A stretch of DNA of 11,692 bases from Gammaproteobacteria bacterium (lineage in GTDB: Bacteria; Pseudomonadota; Gammaproteobacteria; GRL18): contig DAOVUK010000046.1 in NCBI GenBank assembly GCA_030632625.1, positions 1 to 11,692 of the forward strand, written 5' to 3'. The notes under the pieces were generated by a model that saw only the letters and a program-made list of their open reading frames with translations, ran no database searches and was not told where the DNA came from. Each line of letters begins with the position of its first letter. Positions within the stretch are counted from its first letter, which is position 1. A program made the translations under genes and the position numbers. Positions 1 to 9,198 of the stretch are shown piece after piece.

Positions 1-1286
1 AGCTCTCTTGCTTCTTTCAGTGGGTGTTCAAAAAAGGAGCTCAAGGCATTGTCATTGGGCATCATCTCATTGGCATCATCCGCTTTGCTGTCTTGTTTGC
101 GGGTTTCATATTCGATACTGGTTTCAACTTCTTGCAGAGTAATAGTTTCCAGGTCGGACACAATTAAAAGCCTCTGCACCAGATTTTTTAATTCTATTAA
201 ATTACCCGGCCAGTCATAATTTCTCAATTTATTTAAAGCCGCTATTGAAAAGTTACGATAATTAAACTGCTCCTGCTGAACAAATCGATCACGATAATAA
301 TTGAGCAAATCAGGTACATCTTCACGATGCTCTCTCAGCGGTGGAATTTTCACCTGCAGCACATTTAACTGAAAATATAGTTCTGATTTAAATTGTCCCT
401 GATCCACCAGCTGTTCCAGTTTATATTGAGAGGCGGTAACAATCCTGCACCTCAGCACAATAGAATCTGTACCTCCCAGACGGCGGAAATGTCCCGTTTC
501 CAGAGTACTTAATAAACGCCCCTGAGTCGCTATATCCATATCACCGATATCGTCAATATAGAGTGTTCCCCGGCCAGCCTGTTCCAGCAGTCCATAATAA
601 ATTTTACCATCCACTTCCGAACCAAACAGCTCTCTTGCTGAATTTTCAATATCCAGAGTCGCCACACCTAATTCAATATAGGGTTGCTCAGAGCGTTTAC
701 TCAGACGATGCAGTAAGCGGGAATATTTGCTTTTACCACTACCGGGTTCACCAACAAATAAAACTCTGGAATCATGCTGTGCTATTTGCTTTATATCCTG
801 GGATAAAGTCTGATTGACCAGACTTTTACCCACAGGTTCATCAGCCACTGAAAGCTGCTGGCGCATCCCCTGGTTTTCCTCATCCAGCTTATGAGCCTCC
901 AGAGCATGTTCGACTGTCAGCAGGAGTTTAGCCAGTGACAGAGGTTTCTCTAAAAAATCATAAGCACCCAGGCGAGTTGCTTCAACCGCAGTTTCAACAC
1001 TGCCGTGTCCGGACATCATAATCACCGGAAAATTCCCGGGTACATCATTTTCAGCAGCGTTGTCTGCGAAAGGCTCCTTCCACTCTTTGAGCAGGCTGAT
1101 GCCGTCAATATCCGGCATCCAGATATCTAGCAAAACAAGTTCGGGGCGTTTTCGCCGACAGCTTTCTCTGGCCGTTGCACCATTTTCAGCAATCTCAACT
1201 TCATAACCTTCATCCTGGAGTATTTCCTGCACCAGTTCCCGGATATCAGGTTCATCATCAACAACAAGTATATAGGCTGACGCCAT
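1..1286 (-). CDS. ntrX: NtrX-family response regulator with degenerate sigma-54 AAA+ domain (partial, C-terminus beyond the window)
   Basis: The reading frame starts at ATG 1286-1284 behind a GAGAGAAG-like ribosome binding stretch and stays open for 428 codons to the window edge. Residues 4-125 form a receiver domain: acidic pair D10/D11, phospho-acceptor D54 in LVLLDIWMP, and K114 in EKP. A short insertion (about residues 71-86) lengthens the receiver. Residues 150-375 form a sigma-54 activator AAA+ domain with Walker A GEPGSGKS (179-186) and Walker B LYIDDIGDM (242-250). The GAFTGA loop that contacts sigma-54 is absent: ELFGSE (219-224) runs almost directly to GLLEQAGRGT. The arginine-finger segment reads FKSELYFQL (299-307), with K and Q where PspF-like activators carry R. 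The sensor II segment is WPGNLIEL, with I for R. The HTH domain lies outside the window. Family members regulate nitrogen, redox or envelope genes with NtrY. Placement directly after ntrY supports the call; ATP-dependent sigma-54 activation is doubtful. Confidence 0.88.
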   Translation of the reverse strand, partial: MASAYILVVDDEPDIRELVQEILQDEGYEVEIAENGATARESCRRKRPELVLLDIWMPDIDGISLLKEWKEPFADNAAENDVPGNFPVIMMSGHGSVETAVEATRLGAYDFLEKPLSLAKLLLTVEHALEAHKLDEENQGMRQQLSVADEPVGKSLVNQTLSQDIKQIAQHDSRVLFVGEPGSGKSKYSRLLHRLSKRSEQPYIELGVATLDIENSARELFGSEVDGKIYYGLLEQAGRGTLYIDDIGDMDIATQGRLLSTLETGHFRRLGGTDSIVLRCRIVTASQYKLEQLVDQGQFKSELYFQLNVLQVKIPPLREHREDVPDLLNYYRDRFVQQEQFNYRNFSIAALNKLRNYDWPGNLIELKNLVQRLLIVSDLETITLQEVETSIEYETRKQDSKADDANEMMPNDNALSSFFEHPLKEARE

Positions 1287-1347
1287 GTCTTCTCTCGCTT
1301 TTACATTAAATAGATTTTTAAAATAAATATCAGGGATGCAACAACTA

Positions 1348-3479
1348 TTACGCAACCGGTAGTCGGATCATAATTTTTGCACCACCCTGTGGTGCATTTT
1401 CTGCAACAATGGAACCACCATGCTCTTCAATAATTTTTTTCACAATTGCCAGGCCAAGCCCTGTGCCCTTAGGTTTATTGGTCACATAAGGATCAAATAT
1501 ATTAGCCAGCATATCCTCTGGAAACCCGGGACCATTATCAGTCAACTCCAGGACACTCCAGTAGTGATTATTAATTTCCAGCAAACTGGTCTTCACCATC
1601 AGGCTGCTTTTATCCTGTCCCGTTGATGCTTCCACAGCATTTTTAATCAGATTATGAAAAACCTGTCTTAAGCGTCCCTGATCGGCTTCAACCAGGGTAC
1701 CGCCGATCGCCAGTTTAGAATATATGGTTAGTTTATCGCTACCACGATACAGGTCAACTACTTCCATCAAGAGACTTTCGATATCCAGCGGCTGCGTCTT
1801 CAATTCAGGCATTTTGGCATATTCTGAAAAGGCTTTAACCATTTCTTTCATACTGTCAACCTGATTAATAATTGTTGATGTTAAACGATCCATTGTCTCA
1901 GCATCTTTTTCGTTCATGGTTTTCAAATATTTATGACGCAGCCGTTCAGCAGATAACTGAATCGGTGTCAGAGGATTTTTAATTTCATGGGCCAGACGCC
2001 TTGCCACTTCTCCCCAGGCGGCATCTTTTTGTGCCTGGACCAGCGAAGTGACATTTTCAATCACGATGACATAACCACCATCGGCCAGCGCATTACCACG
2101 GCATAATAAGTTCTTACGACCATCTAACTCACTCAGAGTCACTTCCTCACTCCAGTGTTTTACCTGTTTCTGGATGGCCGTCATAATCGAGCGTATCAGT
2201 GCTTCCAGTGCCGGCTTTTCCCGGGTTAATTGAAATAATGACAGACCATGATAGTCAGTCACATTAACGCCTAAAATCAAGCTGGCTTCAGGGTTACTGG
2301 TTCGGATTTCCTTGTTTTGCGATAAACTGATGATGCCGGAAGACAGGTTGCTGAGAACAACTTCAAGATAATCTCTCTGGCTCTTGGCCTGCTGATGGCT
2401 TTCTTCCAACTCATTATGCGTTTGTGATAAACGCCGGACCATTTTATTGAACGACTGGATCAGCAAACCAAAATCGTCGTCATTCAGTAATGGAATCGGC
2501 TTATGATATTCTCCTTCAGCGACAGCTTTGGTTCCTTCAGCCAGATCTCTAATCGGAGCAGCAATTTGTTTTGCTGAGTAAAAAGCGGCCCAGACCGCAC
2601 TTAAAATACCCAGCAATAAAACCAGAGACAAAGTCAGAGTAAAACTTATTTTTAGCGGCTTACGTAAATACACCAACCCTTTATATTCGGAAAAAGCCTG
2701 TTGTACACTGGCTGCCAAACGGTGCTGACGTTCGCTTAAAGGCACCATTGCCTGCAGTATCAAAAAGCCGTTTTCACCTTCAAAGGTAATGCGCACCAGC
2801 ACCCGAATCATTCGGTCAGAGTCCTCACTCAAATCCAGGACGACATGATCACGTCCCTGCTGCAGCGGCAGTAATAAATCTGAACTGGGAATATCAGGGA
2901 CAATGTCCCCCTCTTCAACAAAACTTGAACCCAGTATCCGCCCTCTGGATGTCATCAGGGTCACTTCATCAACACCACTTTTTTCTCGTATTTCACTCAG
3001 GGAGATAACGGAAATTGTATCAAGGTCAACCAGAATCTCATCACTTAAGCGACGTATTTGCCGTAACAACGTCCTCTTTTTTTCATCAACAGTTGAACGG
3101 CTCAGATTCATCGCATCTTCTAGTGCCTGTTCTACAGTCACATCAAACCAGCTATCGATACTGCGATGAATAAATTGAATAGAAAAACTGTAAACCACCA
3201 GGGCCGGAAAAACGGCAAGACTGACAAAGATTATCACCATGCGTAATGTCAGCCTTGAACCGGCAACATGTTGACGTAATTGCCGCAGCAGACGCCATGC
3301 CTGACGGGCAATAAGAAAAACCAGCATGACAAGAATAACCAGGTTCACCGTCAGCAGCAGGTAATATAATTGCTGAAACTGTTCGGCATCCATTGAGGAG
3401 CTGCTGATCATGCGCAATGAAAAAAACAGCACTAACAACATGATAAAGATGGCTGCCGGGCCATTAAACAGTTTTTTCA

Positions 3480-3483
<4 letters not shown>
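1348..3483 (-). CDS. ntrY: NtrY-type membrane sensor histidine kinase
   Basis: A 711-residue sensor kinase that should autophosphorylate on histidine and pass the phosphate to the neighbouring NtrX-type regulator. Hydrophobic segments lie at about 11-28, 41-60, 82-106 and 280-304, so a roughly 170-residue periplasmic region (107-279) separates the third and fourth. A HAMP linker follows (305-355, with the typical PI.L..G motif), then a PAS-like segment (about 370-485). The HisKA H-box is AHEIKNPLTP with H499. The ATP-binding domain has an N-box (HNLIKNAVEA, about 610-619), G1 DNGPGFP (649-655) and G2 GTGLGLAIVKKI (673-684). This architecture and length are those of NtrY. The start overlaps the end of the DUF4390 gene by 4 bases (ATGA); a second ATG follows immediately. 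Only 61 bases separate it from ntrX. All catalytic motifs look intact, in contrast to the partner's AAA+ domain. What it senses cannot be read from the sequence. Confidence 0.93.
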
Positions 3484-4360
<877 letters not shown>

Positions 4361-4364
<4 letters not shown>

Positions 4365-5866
4365 TTTTCGGCAACGTCCATATTTGTCTCATTGATCTGA
4401 TTTTTACCATAATCCTGCTCTAAATCCCTGCTGGGCCCTTTTTTTAGCAAGGCATAGTAAAAACCATCCATATTTTGATCCCCTGGAAGAATCTGACGCC
4501 CTGCCGGCATGGTATTTCCCCAGTCAGCCTCAATTAAAATTTCTGTCGGCTTATATTCCTGCTGCGCCTGTCTGTGAAGAAAGGACAATACCTGATAGTC
4601 ATTTTCTTCCCTCAGGATTGAACAGGTCGCATATAAAAGCACACCGCCGGGTTTTAACATCAACCAGAGATTATCCAGTATTTGTGCCTGCAGCCGGGTC
4701 AGTGCGGTAATATCTTCTGAGCGGCGCAGGATTTTAATATCCGGATGACGCCTGATCACCCCGGTAGCAGAACAGGGCGCATCCAGTAAAATACGGTCAA
4801 ACTGCTGTCCATCCCACCATTCCTGAGTGCCTGCATCTGCAGTCATCAACGTTAACTTTTCAGGCGGAATATTCAGGCGTACACTATTTTCCTGCACACG
4901 CTTAAGTCTTTCTGAGCTAACATCCAGAGCCACAACACTTGCCAGCAGGGGCTGCTGTTCAAATAAATGCATTGTTTTGCCGCCGGGTGCCGCACAGGCA
5001 TCCAGAATACGCTCGCCCGGCTGCGGCGATAACAAACGGGCAGCTAATTGCGGAGCACCATCCTGGACACTCACAGCGCCTTGTGTGAATAGAGGTAATT
5101 TTTCTACTGAGACCGGTTTATCAAGAATAATGGCATGGGTATTATATTCAGCAGCAGCCGGCTCAGAGCTTAATGCTCGGGAAAATGTAATTTTACTTTC
5201 CTCTAATTGCTGCAAATAGTCATCAATTTCAACCCGCTGCCGGTTGACCCTTAAAGTCATGGGCGGGCGTTGGTTGCCGGCATCCAGTATCGATTCAATC
5301 GAACGTTTATTTTTCTTCCAGGATTGCTTGATGGCTGTAATAAGCCATTCAGGATAGGCGAAACGACTCCCATAAGACTGATCAAGTTCAGCTAATAATG
5401 CCTCTTTTTCCCGGAGAAAACGTCTTAAAACAGCATTCACCAGACCTTTGGCCCAGGACTGCTGCAGCTCATCACAGACATTAACCGTTTCAGTCACCAC
5501 GGCATAGTCAACCTTATCAAGATAGTTAAGCTGATACAGCCCGACCAGCAGCAGATAGTGCACAGTCTTTTTTTTGCCCTTGAGTGATTTGCTGAGCATC
5601 CTTGCCAGTAAGGGATGCAGGCGATAATACCAGCGCAGTACACCAAAGCTGATCTCCTGCGCCAGGGGACGGGAGTCCGGCTTAATTTGTTCCAGATAAC
5701 GAGGCAGTAAAGCGGATAAAGAGACGCCTGATTCAATACAATCCTGCACAATTTTAACCGCAGCAGCTCTGGATGACAGAATACTGCAATCCGAACCTGA
5801 CTGTCTGAGCGGATGTTTTGAGGGCTTCCTGGATGACAGGGAACTTTGATGCTGTTGCTTTTTCAC
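4361..5866 (-). CDS. rsmB: 16S rRNA (cytosine-967-C5)-methyltransferase RsmB
   Basis: A SAM-dependent enzyme that methylates C967 of 16S rRNA on the small subunit. An N-terminal NusB-like RNA-binding domain spans about 30-160 (TVHYLLLVGLYQL at 101-113; GLVNAVLRRF at 141-150), and a Nop2/Sun methyltransferase domain spans about 200-475. Motif I is DACAAPGGKTMHL (289-301). DAPCSATGVIRRHPDIK (362-378) contains C365, and YATCSI (412-417) contains the catalytic C415; both cysteines of the RNA m5C mechanism are present. The start is GTG at 5866, 21 bases after fmt, with a GGGG stretch about 11 bases upstream as a weak ribosome binding site. At 501 residues it is longer than E. coli RsmB (about 429), with a basic, Ser-rich N-terminal extension of about 27 residues and a polar C-terminal tail of about 25 residues after the usual end (DGFYYALLKK). 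The tail ends in a 4-base overlap with the DUF4390 gene. Confidence 0.95.
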
Positions 5867-5887
5867 TTAGATTTTTACCCCAAATTT

Positions 5888-6853
5888 CTAAAAGTGAATA
5901 CCCAATAAGCTTTGGCCATTGATAAAATCTTTCACCATAATACGTTTTTTACCCGGCATTTGCAGTTCCATTATGCGCACGACGCCATTTCTGGCAACAA
6001 TATCAATTCCCTCTGGTGATTCCGCTATTACTTCACCACACTGGTATTCACAAGACTGGTATTCACAAGACTGCTGCTCATTATATTGGCCGGCATCGCA
6101 GTCAATCAGACGAGCAAGCCACAAGCGTAATGATTTGCCCTTATAATCGGTATAAGCCACCGGCCAGCTGTTAAAAGCCTGAATTTTTCTCACAATAGCA
6201 GCCGCATCCTGCTGCCAGTCTATTTGTGCTTCTTTTTTATCCAGCTTGTGAGCATAAACTGCCTGCAAATCATCCTGAACCTGCGGCTGCAGACTGTCTG
6301 AGTCAATATCATCCAGGGTGTGCATCAGGGCTGCAGCCCCCATAGCAGCAAGCCGGTCATGCAGGCTGCTGCCGGTATCTTCAGCTTCAATGTCACAGCG
6401 TTTTATGGTCAGCATGTCTCCGGTATCCAGCCCTTCATCCATCTGCATAATAGTGACACCACTTTGAGCGTCACCGGCAAGAATTGCACGCTGAATGGGT
6501 GCTGCGCCACGCCATCTGGGCAAAATTGATGCATGGATGTTTAAACAACCGTATTTGGGTGCCTGCAGCACAGTTTTTGGCAAAATCAGACCATAAGCAA
6601 CAACAATCATGACATCTGCCTGCAGCTTCACCAGCTCCTTCTGAGCAGCGTCATCTTTTAGACTCACAGGCTGGTAAAGCGGAATATTATTTTCCACAGC
6701 CAGTGCTTTGACCGGACTGGACGTCAACTTCCGCCCCCTGCCTGCCGGACGGTCGGGCTGAGTATAGACAGCCAGAATTTCATGCTCAGATGCCAAAACT
6801 GCCTGCAATGCCACCACTGAAAACTCCGGCGTCCCGGCAAAAATTATTTTCAC
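5888..6853 (-). CDS. fmt: methionyl-tRNA formyltransferase
   Basis: Transfers the formyl group of 10-formyl-tetrahydrofolate to Met-tRNAfMet, making the initiator tRNA. The 321-residue length is close to the usual 315. The N-terminal hydrolase fold shows FAGTPEFS (5-12), the tRNA-contacting loop PDRPAGRGRKL (33-43) and LNIHASILPRWRGAAPIQ (104-121), with catalytic N105 and H107 and D143 in GLDTGD. The C-terminal OB-like domain (about 205-318) includes KIQAFNSWPVAYT. A short tandem insertion, QSCEY twice (261-270), lies in a variable loop of that domain and comes from a 15-bp DNA duplication. The start is GTG 6853-6851 with AGGA about 11 bases upstream. It follows def after 79 bases and precedes rsmB by 21, the common def-fmt-rsmB order: Def removes the formyl group that Fmt adds. 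Catalytic residues appear complete. Confidence 0.97.
   Translation of the reverse strand: MKIIFAGTPEFSVVALQAVLASEHEILAVYTQPDRPAGRGRKLTSSPVKALAVENNIPLYQPVSLKDDAAQKELVKLQADVMIVVAYGLILPKTVLQAPKYGCLNIHASILPRWRGAAPIQRAILAGDAQSGVTIMQMDEGLDTGDMLTIKRCDIEAEDTGSSLHDRLAAMGAAALMHTLDDIDSDSLQPQVQDDLQAVYAHKLDKKEAQIDWQQDAAAIVRKIQAFNSWPVAYTDYKGKSLRLWLARLIDCDAGQYNEQQSCEYQSCEYQCGEVIAESPEGIDIVARNGVVRIMELQMPGKKRIMVKDFINGQSLLGIHF
6040..6069 (-). repeat. 15-bp in-frame tandem duplication inside fmt
   Basis: Two identical consecutive copies of ACTGGTATTCACAAG on the plus strand. In the fmt frame they encode QSCEY repeated. The duplication keeps the frame and falls in a polar loop, so Fmt should remain functional. 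Confidence 0.9.
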
Positions 6854-6883
6854 TCGATATTAATCCTGTTTCTTTAGTCTCTG

Positions 6884-6925
6884 AACTTACAACTTACAAC
6901 TTACAACTTACAACTTACAACTTAT
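6884..6925. repeat. heptamer tandem repeat between def and fmt
   Basis: Five perfect copies of AACTTAC (plus strand) followed by a sixth copy, AACTTAT, together 42 bases of the 79-base def-fmt gap. On the mRNA strand the unit is GTAAGTT, so UAA stops occur in all three frames across the array. The array lies inside the presumed def-fmt transcript, before the fmt ribosome binding site. Copy number is likely to vary by slippage. Confidence 0.95.
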
Positions 6926-6932
6926 AGCTTCA

Positions 6933-7430
6933 CTACATCCGCTGCTGTTTGACTAATTTTTTTCGTATCCGATCCCGTTTGAGCCTGGAAAGGTAATCAA
7001 CAAATAACTTGCCCTGTAAGTGATCAATTTCATGCTGTAGACAAACAGCCAGCAGGCCGTCAGCCTCAAGTTTGACCTCATTTCCCTTCCGATCCAGATA
7101 GCTGACCACCACCGAATCCGCGCGTTCCACTTCTGCATAAGTTTCAGGCACTGAAAGACAGCCTTCTTCCATTTTTTCCTTGCCTGAATGCGAAATCACC
7201 TGAGGATTAATGAGACAGTATGGCTCATTTTTATCTTCTGAAATATCAATCACAATAATTTGTTCATGCACATTAATCTGAGTTGCCGCCAAACCAATTC
7301 CCGGTGCGGCATACATTGTTTCCAGCATATTATCTATTAACTGCAGGTGTGCCGGAGTAATTTGTTCAATTCGTTTTGCTCTGGTGCGCAGACGCTCATC
7401 AGGAAAACAAAGGATATCCAATAAAGCCAT
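6933..7430 (-). CDS. def: peptide deformylase
   Basis: Metalloenzyme that removes the N-formyl group from nascent proteins at the ribosome. The 165-residue length is typical for a type I enzyme. The three family motifs are intact: GIGLAATQ (44-51), EGCLSVPE (89-96) with metal ligand C91, and QHEIDHLQG (132-140) with ligands H133 and H137 and catalytic E134. The C-terminus is basic ([17 protein letters not shown]), as expected for contact with the ribosome near the exit tunnel. The start is ATG 7430-7428; no strong Shine-Dalgarno sequence is visible upstream. It is the first gene of the leftward block, so a promoter should lie in the AT-rich divergent region to its right. It is followed by the heptamer repeat and fmt. 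Confidence 0.97.
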   Translation of the reverse strand: MALLDILCFPDERLRTRAKRIEQITPAHLQLIDNMLETMYAAPGIGLAATQINVHEQIIVIDISEDKNEPYCLINPQVISHSGKEKMEEGCLSVPETYAEVERADSVVVSYLDRKGNEVKLEADGLLAVCLQHEIDHLQGKLFVDYLSRLKRDRIRKKLVKQQRM

Positions 7431-7544
7431 AGTATGTTGTAACTCTTATTTCTCATAAAAAGCAGTATCAGCTAAAGACTAAGCTACAGCCTGACTACCA
7501 TATATAGTGACCATTCTCTGAAGGAGAAGTACTTTTGCGAAATT

Positions 7545-7577
7545 GAAATTTTTAACGAACTCAGCGAAAAAAATTTC
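7545..7577. repeat. inverted repeat, 9-bp arms
   Basis: GAAATTTTT at 7545-7553 is the reverse complement of AAAAATTTC at 7569-7577, with a 15-base loop. The arms are A/T only apart from the terminal pair, so the hairpin would be weak. No gene ends nearby, so it is not an obvious terminator. Confidence 0.5.
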
Positions 7578-7596
7578 TAAAGTCCTGAATCAATGA

Positions 7597-7662
7597 TTTT
7601 ATCAAAAAAAACACACTTGTTGATAGAAAAAGTGTTAACCAGGTTGGTAATTTTTGATAAAA
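7597..7662. repeat. inverted repeat, 12-bp arms
   Basis: TTTTATCAAAAA (7597-7608) and TTTTTGATAAAA (7651-7662) are perfect reverse complements. A smaller pair lies between them, ACACTT (7613-7618) and AAGTGT (7630-7635). It could be a protein-binding dyad or the remnant of a small mobile repeat. Low sequence complexity limits confidence. Confidence 0.5.
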
Positions 7663-7888
7663 CACTTTATATTTAATAAAAAACATTATAAATTTGAGCT
7701 AATCTTTGGATTTTATTATAATTTTTTAATAATTTTATGGTTTTATTTCATACTCTTTACTAAAATCATTGCAGGGATACCAATTTAGACTGTGGCATTT
7801 TGACTGTAATTCTTTCAACCACACCTTTAACTGGTTAAATAAATGCAGATGTAACTATTCAGCGTGTTTAGATTTTGCTTCAGAACAA

Positions 7889-7954
7889 GGCATTTTCGCA
7901 CGGAAAATGTGAGCATATAGAAATATGTGACCATTTGAGTACGAAAATAACGCC
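7889..7954. repeat. long imperfect palindrome upstream of the LysM gene
   Basis: A dyad centred at about 7920: CATAT (7914-7918), loop AGAA, ATATG (7923-7927). The outer arms GGCATTTTCGCAC on the left and GTACGAAAATAACGCC on the right pair with a three-base bulge and one mismatch; the AAATG/CATTT inner arms also pair. As RNA or single-stranded DNA it would form a hairpin of about 66 bases. A second small hairpin, ATAAC-GCC-GTTAT (7947-7959), overlaps its right arm. It resembles a REP/MITE-like intergenic repeat, but I cannot test copy number. Confidence 0.6.
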
Positions 7955-7959
7955 GTTAT

Positions 7960-7963
7960 GGAG
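7960..7963 (+). promoter_or_regulatory. Shine-Dalgarno site for the longer start of the LysM gene
   Basis: GGAG sits 6 bases before ATG 7970. A competing site, AGGG at 8011-8014, sits 6 bases before ATG 8021, the start that would give a more typical signal peptide. Both starts are plausible. The upstream hairpin ends only a few bases before GGAG. Confidence 0.55.
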
Positions 7964-7969
7964 TAAAAG

Positions 7970-9130
7970 ATGAATACGCTGAGTAGTTACTGCAGATTTC
8001 CAATGAATTCAGGGATTCATATGAAAAACAATAACAGGCTTCTTTCACAAGCACTTCTTTCACAAGTAATAGCTGTTTTATTGCTTGCCACTGTATTCTT
8101 TGTTTCAGCTGAGGCTGAAACAATAGAACTCAAACCCGGTCACCCACAAAAGTATACCGTAGTTAAAGGGGATACCTTATGGGATATTTCCGGAAAATTT
8201 CTAAGTAAACCATGGTACTGGCCGGAAATCTGGCAAATTAATCCACAAATTAAAGATCCTCACTGGATTTATCCGGGCGATGTTCTTGAACTGGTTTATA
8301 TTGACGGCAAACCCTATATTACCCGAGGCAAATATGGAAAACGAACAGTCCGTCTGAGCCCCGAAATTCGAACTGAAGCACTGGATCGCGCCATTCCAAC
8401 AATTCCTCTGGATATTATTTCTCCTTACATGACCAATAATCGCATTCTCAATGCCGGTGAATATTCCAACCTGCCCTATATCATCGATATCAGTGGTGAG
8501 CATATGTCCGCAGGTGCCGATAACTCTATTTATGTCATGGGGATTGCTGAAGACACAACTGACACCACCTATGGTGTCTATCGCCGCGGAAATGCCTATA
8601 GAAATCCTGCTAACAATAGAGAAATACTAGGTTATGAAGCCGTTTTCCTGGGCGATGGAACTTTAGAGCGTAAGGGCAGCCCGGCAACTATTTATATCGA
8701 AAGTTCTAAGGCTGAAATTCTTAAAAAGCATCGCGTTATTCCCGTTAACAGAAGCGGTATTGTTAATGCTAGCTTCATACCACGACCCTCTTTAGTCAAT
8801 CGTCCTGGCAGCATCATTGGCGTATTAACATCTGGAATTCAGCCCGGGGTTATGATGGTCGGTGCAATGGATGTTGTTATTATTGATGCCGGTCTGAAGG
8901 ACGGAGTGGAAGCGGGTGACGTGTTTAATATTTATAAAAAAGGCACCACGGTAAAAGATCCGATTCGTGCTAACACAATGGTTAAATTACCCAATGAGCT
9001 CAATGGCAATTTAATGGTTTTTCGTACATTTAATCGTCTCAGCTATGCCCTCGTAATGGATGCACAGACAGATCTTCGTGTTGGCGATGTGATTAAATCA
9101 CCTTTATTAGCCAATTTAAAGTCGAAGTAA
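7970..9130 (+). CDS. tsaP: exported LysM / FlgT_C-type protein, TsaP family
   Basis: A 386-residue exported peptidoglycan-binding protein. A hydrophobic signal segment covers about 24-46, with an A-E-A cleavage motif at 47-49. Starting at the internal Met18 (ATG 8021) would give an ordinary 32-residue signal peptide, so that start may be the true one; the longer form has the GGAG site. A LysM domain lies at about 61-108 (YTVVKGDTLWDIS ... IYPGDVLEL). A repetitive middle part and a C-terminal domain (about 285-376, with AGLKDGVEAGDVF and RVGDVI) resemble the FlgT_C region. A protein of this kind sits at the same place beside dprA in Pseudomonas (PA0020). Its TsaP homologues anchor the type IV pilus secretin to peptidoglycan in Neisseria and Myxococcus. 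That pilus role is transferred from the family and not proven here. A hairpin terminator follows the stop codon. Confidence 0.82.
   Translation: MNTLSSYCRFPMNSGIHMKNNNRLLSQALLSQVIAVLLLATVFFVSAEAETIELKPGHPQKYTVVKGDTLWDISGKFLSKPWYWPEIWQINPQIKDPHWIYPGDVLELVYIDGKPYITRGKYGKRTVRLSPEIRTEALDRAIPTIPLDIISPYMTNNRILNAGEYSNLPYIIDISGEHMSAGADNSIYVMGIAEDTTDTTYGVYRRGNAYRNPANNREILGYEAVFLGDGTLERKGSPATIYIESSKAEILKKHRVIPVNRSGIVNASFIPRPSLVNRPGSIIGVLTSGIQPGVMMVGAMDVVIIDAGLKDGVEAGDVFNIYKKGTTVKDPIRANTMVKLPNELNGNLMVFRTFNRLSYALVMDAQTDLRVGDVIKSPLLANLKSK
8039..8066 (+). repeat. in-frame 13-base direct repeat in the signal peptide
   Basis: CTTCTTTCACAAG occurs at 8039-8051 and again at 8054-8066, a period of 15 bases, encoding LLSQ-A-LLSQ at the n/h boundary of the signal peptide. 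It looks like a recent frame-preserving duplication. Confidence 0.85.
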
Positions 9131-9149
9131 TCAATTTTACTCGATCAAA

Positions 9150-9194
9150 GGATGCTAAACCCGGCAGTTCATCCAGTGTTTAGCATCCGTTTTT
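9150..9194 (+). terminator. hairpin plus T-run between tsaP and dprA
   Basis: GGATGCTAAAC (9150-9160) pairs perfectly with GTTTAGCATCC (9178-9188), an 11-bp stem with a 17-base loop, followed by G and then TTTTT (9190-9194). This is a good intrinsic terminator for the LysM gene. It ends five bases before the dprA Shine-Dalgarno sequence, so it also lies in the dprA leader and could act as an attenuator. Confidence 0.8.
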
Positions 9195-9198
9195 CCTC

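Larger units (their letters stand above)
7431..7969. other. AT-rich divergent intergenic region
   Basis: 539 bases separate def (leftward) from the LysM gene (rightward). I find no convincing gene on either strand. It should contain the promoters of both operons, but no -35/-10 pair is strong enough to list. TTGACT at 7800-7805 resembles a rightward -35 box, but the -10-like TTTAAC behind it is spaced too far (20 bases). Inverted repeats lie at 7545-7577 and 7597-7662, and a long imperfect palindrome at 7889-7954. A motif ending in GTGACCATT occurs twice in direct orientation, at 7502-7515 and 7923-7935. The stretch 7590-7760 is extremely A/T rich, as expected for a bendable or easily melted regulatory region. 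Confidence 0.7.

Noticed and set aside
563..817. 84-codon plus-strand open frame
   Set aside because: Antisense to the AAA+ domain of ntrX, which reads continuously with clear motifs.
4827..5219. 130-codon plus-strand open frame
   Set aside because: It lies wholly antisense to the conserved methyltransferase part of rsmB; the protein shows no recognisable motif and no ribosome binding site.
6884..6925. Heptamer array considered as a CRISPR-like repeat
   Set aside because: Units are only 7 bases, contiguous, with no spacers and no cas genes nearby; it is a simple tandem repeat.
7800..7840. TTGACT as a promoter for the LysM gene
   Set aside because: No acceptable -10 box at 16-18 bases; listed only as a weak note in the intergenic entry.
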